Of a stretch of DNA of 64,000 bases, positions 7,278 to 15,550 are shown one piece after another. Numbering within the stretch: the first letter of the stretch is position 1; each line of letters opens with the position of its first letter. The notes under the pieces were generated by a model. It did not search any database and was not told the origin of the DNA. It was given only the letters and a program-made list of their open reading frames with translations. The position numbers and the translations under genes were made by a program. Origin of the DNA: Clostridium minihomine (GTDB lineage Bacteria; Bacillota; Clostridia; Oscillospirales; Acutalibacteraceae); contig NZ_OEQH01000001.1 of NCBI RefSeq assembly GCF_900240385.1, positions 1-64,000 of the forward strand, read 5' to 3'.

Positions 7278-7617
7278 CTTTCTACCCTTATTTTGCTGCT
7301 CTTGAGTTCCGAATGCCGCGAAACAGATAGTGTCTGCTTCTTTCAGTTATTTAAAAGAATGATCGGTTACGGCAGTATGTTCGGGGGTGAGCCTGTCAGT
7401 ACAGCGAAAGATCTTTTAATTGTAGGAAAGAAATCGTGAAGCTGAGCATATTAGTTTACATACAGTGAATCGGATAAAAAAGACGGATTCCATTCCCCGG
7501 CCAGGGTGGGCGCCAAGTTTGTTGGCGTTTGAAGCCCGCAGCAAACAAGAAACTTTATACATCTCCTATTCGTTGAAGATATTAACTAATTATTTTTAAA
7601 CATTTTATTAAATTGTA

Positions 7618-7645
7618 TTGACATTTACTCAATTGGTGGTATAAT
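7618..7645 (+). promoter_or_regulatory. Strong sigma-A promoter
   Basis: TTGACA at 7618-7623 and TATAAT at 7640-7645 are separated by 16 bases; both hexamers match consensus exactly. It is the best promoter in the window, yet no large gene follows. The transcript would run through a folded leader and a 34-codon frame to the terminator at 8256, about 640 nt. Confidence 0.85.
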
Positions 7646-7709
7646 ATAGTTGCAAAGGGAAAGAATTTGATAACGGACGCTAAAATAGCATGAGCTGTTT
7701 TGAGGAGAA

Positions 7710-7775
7710 GGTTTCAGGTGCTGTCACAAAAATGACAGCATAACGCAAACTCTCTTGGAAGTGGCGTCTGAAATC
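7710..7775 (+). ncRNA. Structured RNA leader with a three-way junction
   Basis: Three nested helices can be drawn. Helix one is GGTTTCAG (7710-7717) with CTGAAATC (7768-7775). Helix two is TGCTGTCA (7719-7726) with TGACAGCA (7733-7740). Helix three is ACGC (7743-7746) with GCGT (7764-7767). The closed junction sits between the strong promoter and a good ribosome binding site. It does not match a riboswitch class I can name. It could be an aptamer, a protein-binding leader, or part of a longer non-coding RNA. Confidence 0.5.
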
Positions 7776-7800
7776 AGTTCATTTGAAAGGGGTGAGTCCA

Positions 7801-7905
7801 ATGGTACAAGAAGAAGCGCAACCCCAGTCCGTCGGTCTGTTGGACTTAGGTTGCCCGGCGTGTGGAGTTTGTTTCAGCAGTCATATTTCAAACAGAAAGG
7901 ACTGA
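7801..7905 (+). CDS. 34-aa cysteine-rich peptide, unknown
   Basis: An ATG at 7801 lies six bases after a very strong GGGGTG ribosome binding site (GAAAGGGGTGAG). The peptide starts MVQEEAQPQSVGLLDLG and then has CPACGVCFSSH, giving three cysteines in a CxxCxxC pattern. A downstream promoter-to-terminator layout and structured leader suggest a real transcript. Possible roles include a regulatory leader peptide, a metal-binding micropeptide or a modified-peptide precursor with an acidic leader and Cys/Ser core. No maturation enzyme is nearby, so none of these is established. Confidence 0.45.
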   Translation: MVQEEAQPQSVGLLDLGCPACGVCFSSHISNRKD

Positions 7906-8255
7906 GTCCTAAATATCAGGTCAAATCAGTCACCGCGTATTCGGTTTTAAAACGTTAAAATCAATCCGGTGGGATTTCGGTTCCGATATCATGTGGAAAT
8001 ACTCCCGTGCTTCGCGGCTGAATTCCAAGATGGTTTCCCGTTCAGCGTATGATAATGTTTTTTCCACGTTCCCTTAGGGTACCTTTCTTAAAAGGATTTT
8101 TATTCTATTGCAAGTGACAGGGCATTCGATTGAAAGAGTTCATTTACTCATTGCGCTGAATCAGTACGACGAATTGTTTGTAAAACAGGGTTCGATCAAC
8201 AGGCGTTTGAAACCGAAACGGTGCAAACGAACCAGAATTCTTAAAATATAATTAT
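7906..8255. other. Transcribed stretch with no assigned gene
   Basis: After the 34-aa frame the same transcript would continue 350 bases to its terminator. Plus-strand frames are interrupted, one frame running from 8086 to about 8250 without an ATG. A 45-codon minus-strand frame (7930-8067, GTG start) is open. I cannot choose between decayed coding sequence and a long 3' RNA. Confidence 0.4.
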
Positions 8256-8291
8256 AAAAGGCTGTGATCCGGTGATCACAGCCTTTTCCTT
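8256..8291 (+). terminator. Intrinsic terminator
   Basis: AAAAGGCTGTGATC pairs perfectly with GATCACAGCCTTTT around a CGGT loop, followed by a T-rich run. It ends the transcript from the strong promoter at 7618. Confidence 0.88.
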
Positions 8292-8423
8292 TTGCTTTTT
8301 AATTTTGTGCCCGAGGTCTATTAAAAGGTCACAAAATGCTTAATTTGGCCGAATAAATAAAAATTTTCTCACCAAAATTCTGGTTTTTTCAGCAAAAACG
8401 GGCTTTTTGCTCTCCTTTTTACT

Positions 8424-8451
8424 TTGCAAAAGATTTGAAAAGTGATATCAT
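8424..8451 (+). promoter_or_regulatory. Likely promoter of the PanE-OYE fusion gene
   Basis: TTGCAA at 8424-8429 and TATCAT at 8446-8451 are separated by 16 bases, about 75 bases before the start codon. Confidence 0.45.
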
Positions 8452-8525
8452 TAGGACAAATCATTTGGAAGGATTTGCCGATTCTTTGGCAAAGCCTCTT
8501 TCATTTTTATCACCGGAGGGATTCC

Positions 8526-10469
8526 ATGAAGTATTTGATCCTGGGGGCAGGAGGAACCGGCGGAGCAATCGGCGGGTTTTTAGCGGCCAGCGGCAAAGAT
8601 GTTTCGTTTATTGCCAGAGGAAATCATTTGGATGCAATGCGGCGGTATGGCCTGATTGTTCATTCTGATTTAAGAGGCGAACTGAGAATAGCGGATGCAA
8701 AAGTATTTGATATGGAAGGATATCAGGAAAGCCCGGATGTGATTTTTGTATGTGTAAAAGGGTATTCTTTAGAAGAAACCTATCCTTTTCTTCGCCGTGT
8801 GGCAAGACCGGACACAGTTATCATTCCGATTCTGAATGTATACGGTACAGGCGGCCGCATGACGGTAAAGCTGCCCGGGTTAACCGTGGCGGATGGCTGC
8901 GTTTATATTACGTCATATGTATCCGGCCCGGCACAAATTACCCAAAAGGGCTCTTTGTTTCGGGTGGTATATGGTAACCGGGATTTCAGCTGTCCCCCTA
9001 TCTTTTACGAGATTGAGAAGGATTTGCAGGAAAGTGGGATAGAAACCTTGGTTTCGGACTATATTATTCGGGATACTTTTCAGAAATTTTCTTGTGTTTC
9101 TCCCATGGCAGCAGCCGGGGCGTTTTTTCAAAGCACTATGGGGCAAATTCGATCCGAATTTCGCAAAAGGGAAATTTATGTCCGGTTGGTTGAAGAAATC
9201 GGGCAGCTGGCTCAAGCCATGGGCATTCCGTTTTCCACCGATGTGGTTCAGGAGAATCTGGATATTTTAGACAGTGTTTCTGCTGACAGCACTACCTCGA
9301 TGCAAAAGGATTTGCAAAAAGGCGGCCCTTCTGAAATGGATGCATTGTTGTTTGAAGTGGTGCGCATGGGGAAAAAATACCGGGTACAGCTTCCGGTTTA
9401 TGAGATGATAGCTAAAAGTATGGGGTATTCTGAGGTATTTGACCCGGCCATTTTGGGAAGGCTGGAGCTAAAAAACCACTTGGTGCGTTCTGCCACTCGG
9501 GATGGGGTGGAAAACGAAGACGGTACGGTCAGTGCAAAACAGCTGGAAATCATGCGTACGCTGGCAGAAAATGATGTGGGCATGATTATTACCGGCCATT
9601 TTTATGTGCATCCTCAAGGGCAAGCTTCCCCCTCTCAGAATGGGGTTTACGACGATTGTTTCATTCCGGGAATGCGACGTTTGACTGCCGAGGCTCATGA
9701 TTTTGAGGGCTGTGTCATTGCTCAGCTGAACCATGCCGGGGGAAAAGCGGATGTGGAAGAACCGGTGGCTCCGTCTTCTTTTGAATATACACCGGAAAAG
9801 CCGGCAAGAGAGTTGACCCGACAAGAGATTCAGAAAATTGTTCAGAGCTTTTCCGACGGAGCATCCCGGGCCAAGCAGGCTGGTTTTGACGGGGTGCAAC
9901 TGCATATGGCTCACGATTATCTGCTCAGTGAGTTTTTAACGCCCCAAATGAATACCCGAACCGATGAATACGGCGGATCAGTGGAAAACCGTTTTCGGAT
10001 TTGTGCCGAAATTATCGAAGAAGTCCGGCGGGAATGCGGTCGGGATTATCCGATTTTGGTTAAGCTGAATTGCAATGTGCAGCAAAATGACGAACAATAT
10101 GAGGAAGATCTCAAATATATTCTGGCGGAATTGGAAAAACTGGATATAACCGCGGCGGAATTGAGCGGATGTGATTTTGTCCGAAAACGCCCAGATGAGC
10201 GGAATTACTATTTGGAACGTGCTGCCCGATTGCAGCAGGAACTGGACATGCCTTTGATTTTGGTGGGCGGAATTCGTTCTTTGCAGGACATAGCACAGGT
10301 GATGGATGCGGGAATTTCGTTTGTATCCATGAGCCGTCCTCTAATTTGTCAGGGGGACTTGGTAACAAAGCTTCGGGCCGGAGAAAAGCTCAAATGTACC
10401 AGCTGCAACCAATGCTTCCATTTGCCCCGCATCCGGGGTGTGCGCTGTGTGTTCCATCCACAGCGATAA
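8526..10469 (+). CDS. Fusion: ketopantoate reductase (PanE/ApbA)-like plus Old Yellow Enzyme flavin oxidoreductase
   Basis: The 647-aa protein joins two whole oxidoreductases. Residues 1-305 are PanE/ApbA-like: the dinucleotide motif LGAGGTGGAIGGFLA, the catalytic-lysine segment FVCVKGYS, and the C-terminal helix SMQKDLQKGGPSEMDAL. Residues about 310-647 are an Old Yellow Enzyme TIM barrel: LGRLELKNHLVRSATRDG, AQLNHAGGKAD, HMAHDYLLSEFLTPQMN and RTDEYGGSVENR. It ends with CTSCNQCF and a later Cys, as in iron-sulfur members. The ATG at 8526 follows GGAGGG; the longer frame from 8442 lacks a ribosome binding site. The linkage implies two reductions on one substrate or pathway, for example a keto and an alkene group, but the substrate is unknown. 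True ketopantoate reduction is only one option. Confidence 0.85.
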   Translation: MKYLILGAGGTGGAIGGFLAASGKDVSFIARGNHLDAMRRYGLIVHSDLRGELRIADAKVFDMEGYQESPDVIFVCVKGYSLEETYPFLRRVARPDTVIIPILNVYGTGGRMTVKLPGLTVADGCVYITSYVSGPAQITQKGSLFRVVYGNRDFSCPPIFYEIEKDLQESGIETLVSDYIIRDTFQKFSCVSPMAAAGAFFQSTMGQIRSEFRKREIYVRLVEEIGQLAQAMGIPFSTDVVQENLDILDSVSADSTTSMQKDLQKGGPSEMDALLFEVVRMGKKYRVQLPVYEMIAKSMGYSEVFDPAILGRLELKNHLVRSATRDGVENEDGTVSAKQLEIMRTLAENDVGMIITGHFYVHPQGQASPSQNGVYDDCFIPGMRRLTAEAHDFEGCVIAQLNHAGGKADVEEPVAPSSFEYTPEKPARELTRQEIQKIVQSFSDGASRAKQAGFDGVQLHMAHDYLLSEFLTPQMNTRTDEYGGSVENRFRICAEIIEEVRRECGRDYPILVKLNCNVQQNDEQYEEDLKYILAELEKLDITAAELSGCDFVRKRPDERNYYLERAARLQQELDMPLILVGGIRSLQDIAQVMDAGISFVSMSRPLICQGDLVTKLRAGEKLKCTSCNQCFHLPRIRGVRCVFHPQR

Positions 10470-10520
10470 GAACGGTTGGTAAGAATGCCGGTTGAAAGAA
10501 AAGGGGAGAAGAGAGACGGA

Positions 10521-11879
10521 ATGAAGAATCGGCGGTTGGAAATCATGGAAAGTGCACCGGTGGGCAAAGCACTGGCCTATTTGGGGCTTCCCACCATTGT
10601 GGGGCTTTCTGTAACGGGATTCTATCAGCTGGCAATTAATTTTTTTGTGGCGCAGCTGGGGACTCAGGCCGTGGGTGCTATTTCTATCATCTATCCTCTG
10701 GTGCTGCTCATGCCGGGTATCGGGCTGTTATTCGGCAACGGCGGCGCCGCTTATATTGCAGAACTGTTGGGTGCGGGTGAAAAGGAACGAGCCGAAACCG
10801 TTTTAGCATCCACGGTATTCTACTGCGTTTTTTTCAGCGTGCTCACTCAGTTGCTTTTGCCGGTTTTGCCCAAGCTTTTGGTGCAGATGGGCGCATCGGT
10901 TACGGTGCTTCCTTTGGCCTTAGAATATGGGCAGATTTTAATTGTTTCTTTTTTATTTTATATTCCCTCGGTTTGCCTGGCCAATCTGGTGCGGGCAGAA
11001 GGGAATGTGGCGCTGAGCACTCTTTCGCAAATGACTGGGGCAGCCTTAAATATCGTGTTGGCCCCTCTTTTTATTTTTGGGCTTCAGTGGGGAATTCGCG
11101 GGGCGGCTGCGGCTACGGCAACTGCCCAGTTTGTGTCGCTCTGTATGTTGGTTCAGTATTACCTGAGAAGAAAAAGTTATCTGCGGCTGAATTTTCATAA
11201 AGTTCGGCTTCACTGGTGGATTCTTGAGCCGGTGTTAAAAATCGGTATTCCGCTTCTTTGTATTAACCTGTTCCAAAGCATTTCGATGACGGCAGCCAAT
11301 ATTGCAGCCGCACCTTTCGGGGATGCAGTGGTGGCTGGATTGGGAATCGCGAATCGAGTGATCGGTATGACCACTTTGGCTGTTACAGGGTTTTCCAGGG
11401 GCTATCAAACCTTTATTTCATATAGTTACGGAGCGGGATATTTTGAGCGGATTCGCCAGGCAACCCGAACTGCTTATGCCTGGGGCATGTGGGGTGCTTT
11501 GGTTATCTCTGTCATACAGATTGCTTTTTCGGGCTCCATTGTATCTGCCTTTTCGCAGGATTCCAATGTGGTGCAGGTGGGAACACGGGCATTGGTTGCG
11601 GGCAGTCTTTTGTTTTTCACTTATGGATTTCAGTCGATGGTTACGGTATATCTGCTGTGCATTCGCTACAGCAAGGCCGGTTTTGTGTTCAGTATTTGCC
11701 GTCAGGGGCTGGCATACTTGCCGCTGTTAGTGGTTTTTGTCAACTCGTTTGGGGTGAGTGGAATTTTTTATACACAGGCGGCGGCCGACCTGTTAACGAC
11801 CTTGATTCTGATTCTGTTTTTGACAGCCACCCGGGAAAAAAGAAATTCGGCGCTGCAATCTGCCGTGAAAAGCTTATAA
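10521..11879 (+). CDS. MATE family multidrug/cation efflux transporter
   Basis: About 452 aa with twelve predicted membrane helices in two similar halves, the length and repeat pattern of MATE proteins. The N-terminal helix begins PVGKALAYLGLPTIVGLSVT, typical of the family. These pumps export drugs or metabolites using sodium or proton gradients. The ATG at 10521 (MKNRRLEIM) is preferred. Upstream TTG/ATG starts at 10476/10485 in the same frame have poorer ribosome binding sites. It begins about 50 bases after the fusion oxidoreductase, on the same strand, so the pump may export a product related to that enzyme. That link is inference. Confidence 0.88.
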   Translation: MKNRRLEIMESAPVGKALAYLGLPTIVGLSVTGFYQLAINFFVAQLGTQAVGAISIIYPLVLLMPGIGLLFGNGGAAYIAELLGAGEKERAETVLASTVFYCVFFSVLTQLLLPVLPKLLVQMGASVTVLPLALEYGQILIVSFLFYIPSVCLANLVRAEGNVALSTLSQMTGAALNIVLAPLFIFGLQWGIRGAAAATATAQFVSLCMLVQYYLRRKSYLRLNFHKVRLHWWILEPVLKIGIPLLCINLFQSISMTAANIAAAPFGDAVVAGLGIANRVIGMTTLAVTGFSRGYQTFISYSYGAGYFERIRQATRTAYAWGMWGALVISVIQIAFSGSIVSAFSQDSNVVQVGTRALVAGSLLFFTYGFQSMVTVYLLCIRYSKAGFVFSICRQGLAYLPLLVVFVNSFGVSGIFYTQAAADLLTTLILILFLTATREKRNSALQSAVKSL

Positions 11880-11890
11880 GTTTAAGAAAT

Positions 11891-11939
11891 AAAAAAAGCC
11901 CTGTCTTCTCCATGTTTTGGAAAAGAACAGGGCTTTTTT
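11891..11939. terminator. Bidirectional terminator between MATE and LacI genes
   Basis: AAAAAAGCCCTGT and ACAGGGCTTTTTT frame a hairpin with A-tracts and T-tracts on both sides, so it can end both converging transcripts. It overlaps the last two bases of the LacI gene. Confidence 0.85.
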
Positions 11940-13023
11940 ACTCGTTTTGCAAAAAACTTAATTCATTGGTGTAATGCGATAAATTACTTTTTAAGACAAT
12001 CGTAGGGAAAACATAAACATTTTCTTTTCTGGGAAACTCATTTTTTACCAGATAATTAAAGATGGTTTGACAGGCTAAAAACGCCATTTTAATGGGGTTT
12101 TTATAAATAATAGCCTGTAATGTATTTTGCAGAAGAAATTCTTCATTTTCCCGGAATAAATCACTGCCGATGATGTGGGGTTTTCGATTGCTGGGGGTAT
12201 CTCTTGCGGCTCGACACAAAGGCAGCGTGTTGCGGGCATTACAGGAATATAGGCCGGTAATTTCTTCGTCCTGTTCCAACAGCTGCCTGACTTCTTGATA
12301 CAGCTGTTGGGGGGCATTGTCGTTATAAATCCGGATTACTTCCATTTGGGGTGCATATTTGGACAGATAGGTTTGAAAGCCATCCACATTCAGGTAATGG
12401 GAAGGATTCAGCGGATCGCCGGCAGCAACCGCAATTTTTCCCTGTCCTGCGGTAAATCGGTGCAGCAGTTCTGCCGCCAGACCGCCTGCCATGGCATCCT
12501 GTGCTCTTACACAACATAAGCGTTCGGATTGGGGCAGATCAGAACACAGCAATACCACTGCGGTATTCTTTTGAATTAAGCGGTCAATAAAATAAGAAAC
12601 TGCAGGGCTTTCGGTAGCAACTGTAATCAGGCCTGCAATATCGTCTGCACAGCTGCGGTAGATTTCTTCGAGTTTTTTGGGAAGCTGTTCGATGGATCCG
12701 GAAAATCCAAACTCTAAAAATTCCACATTAAATTCTGCAGCTTGGGGTTTAAACTGACGAAGTCCCTTCCAAATATCCTGATAAAAATAGCGGTTGGGGC
12801 CTAAATCAGGCAAAGGAATCACAACGGCAATGCGAATGGGCTTGCGCTTTAGGGATGAAGCCACATAATTAGTTTTATAGCCCATGCTGGTGGCGATTCC
12901 AACAATTTCATTTTTTACTCTTTCGCTGATGCCCGGTTTGTCATAAAGGGCTTTGTGCACCGTTGAGAGAGAAACACCTGCCTTTTGGGCAATGTCTTTT
13001 AAGGTAGTTTTTTTGAATTCCAT
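11938..13023 (-). CDS. LacI-family transcriptional regulator
   Basis: The 361-aa protein has the LacI helix-turn-helix at residues 4-50 (TTLKDIAQKAGVSLSTVHKA). A periplasmic-binding-protein-like sensor domain of type Peripla_BP_4 follows (IRIAVVIPLPD, GKIAVAAGDP, HIIGSDLF). Such regulators bind sugars or related small molecules. The start at 13023 is used because AAGGAAA lies eight bases upstream; the open frame runs 12 codons further without a binding site. Two AAAACGTT operator-like palindromes lie just upstream, so it probably represses itself. No sugar transporter is adjacent, so its other targets are elsewhere. Confidence 0.88.
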   Translation of the reverse strand: MEFKKTTLKDIAQKAGVSLSTVHKALYDKPGISERVKNEIVGIATSMGYKTNYVASSLKRKPIRIAVVIPLPDLGPNRYFYQDIWKGLRQFKPQAAEFNVEFLEFGFSGSIEQLPKKLEEIYRSCADDIAGLITVATESPAVSYFIDRLIQKNTAVVLLCSDLPQSERLCCVRAQDAMAGGLAAELLHRFTAGQGKIAVAAGDPLNPSHYLNVDGFQTYLSKYAPQMEVIRIYNDNAPQQLYQEVRQLLEQDEEITGLYSCNARNTLPLCRAARDTPSNRKPHIIGSDLFRENEEFLLQNTLQAIIYKNPIKMAFLACQTIFNYLVKNEFPRKENVYVFPTIVLKSNLSHYTNELSFLQNE

Positions 13024-13080
13024 AAGAGTTTCCTTTCTGCGGATGGGATGCCACTGCAAAAGAAAAAGATTTATAAAAAT

Positions 13081-13094
13081 AAAAAACGTTTCTC
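13081..13094. promoter_or_regulatory. LacI-type operator half-symmetric site
   Basis: AAAAAACGTTTCTC contains the central AACGTT of LacI-family operators and lies 58 bases upstream of the regulator's start. Confidence 0.5.
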
Positions 13095-13233
13095 AATTCT
13101 TTCTATTTTCTTATAAAAAATTTTCAATTTTTTGTATGTTTCTATAACAATATAGCGCAAATTAGTTGAAATTTCAAGGATGAGTTTCAAATCCTATCAT
13201 AGGAATAATATGGATTAAGAATCCAGTTAAAAT

Positions 13234-13247
13234 AAAAAACGTTTTTT
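13234..13247. promoter_or_regulatory. LacI-type operator, perfect palindrome
   Basis: AAAAAACGTTTTTT is a perfect 14-bp palindrome centred on CG, as expected for LacI-family operators. It is about 150 bases from the first site. Further degenerate copies occur near 13316 and 13370. The whole stretch 13095-13467 has no gene. Confidence 0.6.
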
Positions 13248-13467
13248 AACTCGGATGTTATTTTAAAAATGGATTTATCATACTCTTTCAGGAGTTTTTT
13301 GATTTTGCCGGAATTGAGAACCGTTTTTCACACTTGAAACAGAACAGCAAAACGGGATATGCAAAATCAGAAACGGTTTAAAACGTTGATAAGAAAGCTT
13401 TTCTTGCGAAAAAATATATTTTTTCCGATATCATGGGGAGCAAAACAGCTGACAGATTACATTGGAA

Positions 13468-13501
13468 TAAAAAAGCAGGTACCTCAACAGGCACCTGCTT
13501 T
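13468..13501 (-). terminator. Terminator of prfC
   Basis: GCAGGTACC and GGCACCTGC form a stem; on the minus strand it is followed by TTTTTTATT. It lies about 50 bases after the prfC stop. Confidence 0.82.
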
Positions 13502-13552
13502 GAATTAACAGAAAAAGGGGATAAGAGCTTTGCTGGTGTGATCTGTTTTGAA

Positions 13553-15139
13553 TTATCCCCGACTGAAATCGTTCAGTTCCAATCCCTCATTGTGATCCAG
13601 CGCCCAGCGGATATTCCATTCGCTGGTGAACAGCAAAAGGCTGTGGCCTTTCAGATCCTGAATCTTTTTTGTGTCTGAGGTAACGGTTAGCTGTTTTGGA
13701 TCCAAATTATCATTGGCAATCCAGCGGATGTATTGATAGGGGAGCCCTTCCAGCCGGATATCCACATTATACTCGTGTTTCAGGCGGTATTCCAGCACAT
13801 CAAACTGAAGAACACCCACCACGCCCACAATCACTTCTTCCATGCCGCCGTTCAGCTCTTGGAAGATTTGAATGGCACCTTCCTGTGCAATTTGCGACAT
13901 GCCCTTTACAAACTGTTTGCGTTTCATGGTGTCCATCTGGCGCACACGGGCAAAATGTTCCGGCGCAAATGTGGGAATTCCCTCAAACACCAGCTTCTTT
14001 CCCGGGGAGCATAAGGTGTCCCCAATGGAGAAAATGCCCGGATCAAACACGCCGATAATGTCGCCGGCATAAGCTTCTTCAATGATTTCGCGCTCCTGTG
14101 CCATAATCTGCTGGGGTTGGGAAAGCTTGATTTTCTTGCCGCCCTGTTGGTGAAAGACTTCCATGTTTTTCTCGAATTTGCCCGAGCAGATGCGCATAAA
14201 TGCAATTCTGTCCCGATGAGCCTTATTCATGTTGGCCTGTATTTTAAAGACAAAGCCAGAAAAATCCGGATCAAAGGGATCCACTTCTCCCTCTTGTGTT
14301 TTGCGGGGTAAGGGAGAACTGGTCATTTGCAAAAATTCTTCCAAAAAGGGTTCTACACCAAAATTCGTTAATGCAGAGCCGAAAAATACCGGAGAAAGCT
14401 TGCCGTGGCGAACTGCATTCATATCAAACTCATAGCCCGCACCATCCAAAAGCTCAATATCTTCCTGCAACTGTTCGTGCAGGTAAGGGCCGATGATCTC
14501 TTTTAAATTGGGATCATCCAGTCCGGATACGGTTTTTTCTGCTTCGTGCTTTCCGCTTTCGCCTTTAAAGGAAAGAATCTGGTTGCTTTTTCGATCATAA
14601 ACGCCTTTGAATTCTTTTCCGGATCCGATGGGCCAGTTCATGGGATATGTTTTAATTCCCAATTCCTGCTCGATTTCTTCCAGCAAGTCAAAAGGACTTC
14701 TGGAATCTCGATCCATCTTATTGATAAAGGTGAAAATAGGGATGTTCCGCATGACACAGACTTTAAACAGTTTTCGGGTTTGGTTTTCAACACCCTTTGA
14801 GGCGTCGATCACCATCACTGCAGAGTCCGCCGCCATCAAAGTGCGGTAGGTATCTTCAGAGAAGTCCTGATGCCCGGGGGTGTCCAGAATATTGATGCAG
14901 AAGTCTTCATATTTAAATTGCAGGACGGAGGAGGTAACGGAAATTCCTCTCTGTTTTTCAATTTCCATCCAGTCAGAAACTGCGTGCCGGGAATTCTTTT
15001 TTCCTTTTACCGAGCCAGCCAAAGCAATGGCTCCGCCATAGAGCAGGAATTTTTCGGTCAGCGTTGTTTTTCCGGCATCGGGGTGCGAAATAATCGCAAA
15101 GGTTCTCCGTTTTTCAATTAAATTTTTATAGTCAGCCAA
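13553..15139 (-). CDS. prfC: Peptide chain release factor 3 (RF3)
   Basis: The 528-aa GTPase recycles RF1/RF2 from the ribosome after peptide release. Its G motifs are in place: HPDAGKTT at 19-26, DTPGH at 86-90 and NKMD at 140-143. The N-terminus EKRRTFAIISHPDAGKTTLT is diagnostic for RF3 against EF-G and LepA. Length is normal. It has its own promoter (15186-15214) and terminator, so it is monocistronic. Confidence 0.97.
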   Translation of the reverse strand: MADYKNLIEKRRTFAIISHPDAGKTTLTEKFLLYGGAIALAGSVKGKKNSRHAVSDWMEIEKQRGISVTSSVLQFKYEDFCINILDTPGHQDFSEDTYRTLMAADSAVMVIDASKGVENQTRKLFKVCVMRNIPIFTFINKMDRDSRSPFDLLEEIEQELGIKTYPMNWPIGSGKEFKGVYDRKSNQILSFKGESGKHEAEKTVSGLDDPNLKEIIGPYLHEQLQEDIELLDGAGYEFDMNAVRHGKLSPVFFGSALTNFGVEPFLEEFLQMTSSPLPRKTQEGEVDPFDPDFSGFVFKIQANMNKAHRDRIAFMRICSGKFEKNMEVFHQQGGKKIKLSQPQQIMAQEREIIEEAYAGDIIGVFDPGIFSIGDTLCSPGKKLVFEGIPTFAPEHFARVRQMDTMKRKQFVKGMSQIAQEGAIQIFQELNGGMEEVIVGVVGVLQFDVLEYRLKHEYNVDIRLEGLPYQYIRWIANDNLDPKQLTVTSDTKKIQDLKGHSLLLFTSEWNIRWALDHNEGLELNDFSRG

Positions 15140-15185
15140 GTCAGGTTCCTCCGTCTATCCAGGTTAGTATCAAAAGCACTTTGAC

Positions 15186-15214
15186 AGTATACCACGCGCA
15201 AAGACAAATTTCAA
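15186..15214 (-). promoter_or_regulatory. Promoter of prfC
   Basis: On the minus strand TTGAAA (15209-15214) and TATACT (15186-15191) are separated by 17 bases, about 50 bases before the prfC start. Confidence 0.75.
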
Positions 15215-15366
15215 TTTATATGGATGTGTGATGAAAAATTTATGTTATAATAACCTCACGCCGCACACAAAAGAGTACGAAACGCTTTTTGAAAAAACTA
15301 TCAGGAAAAATGCTTGTGCCAATTTGAGAAGAATTAAGAGCCAGAAGAATTATATCTTAAATAACC

Positions 15367-15396
15367 ATGCAGTAAAGTTTTAAAACTTTACTGCAT
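15367..15396. repeat. Perfect 30-bp palindrome upstream of the nitroreductase
   Basis: ATGCAGTAAAGTTTT is followed directly by its exact reverse complement, with no loop. No T-run follows on either strand, so it is a poor terminator. It may be an operator for a dimeric or tetrameric regulator controlling the nitroreductase gene 155 bases downstream. The rest of 15215-15550 holds no gene. Confidence 0.7.
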
Positions 15397-15550
15397 CAAA
15401 TTAACCGCAGGTCACAAGTTTAAAAAGAGCAAAGCTAACCATAGTTTGTCCAGTTTCTACCGTTTGTTTCATGATGATACATTCTGAAAACGGTGAGGAT
15501 GGATGTTAAAAAACAATCGATCAATCATATTAAAAAGGAGCGGATTGTTC

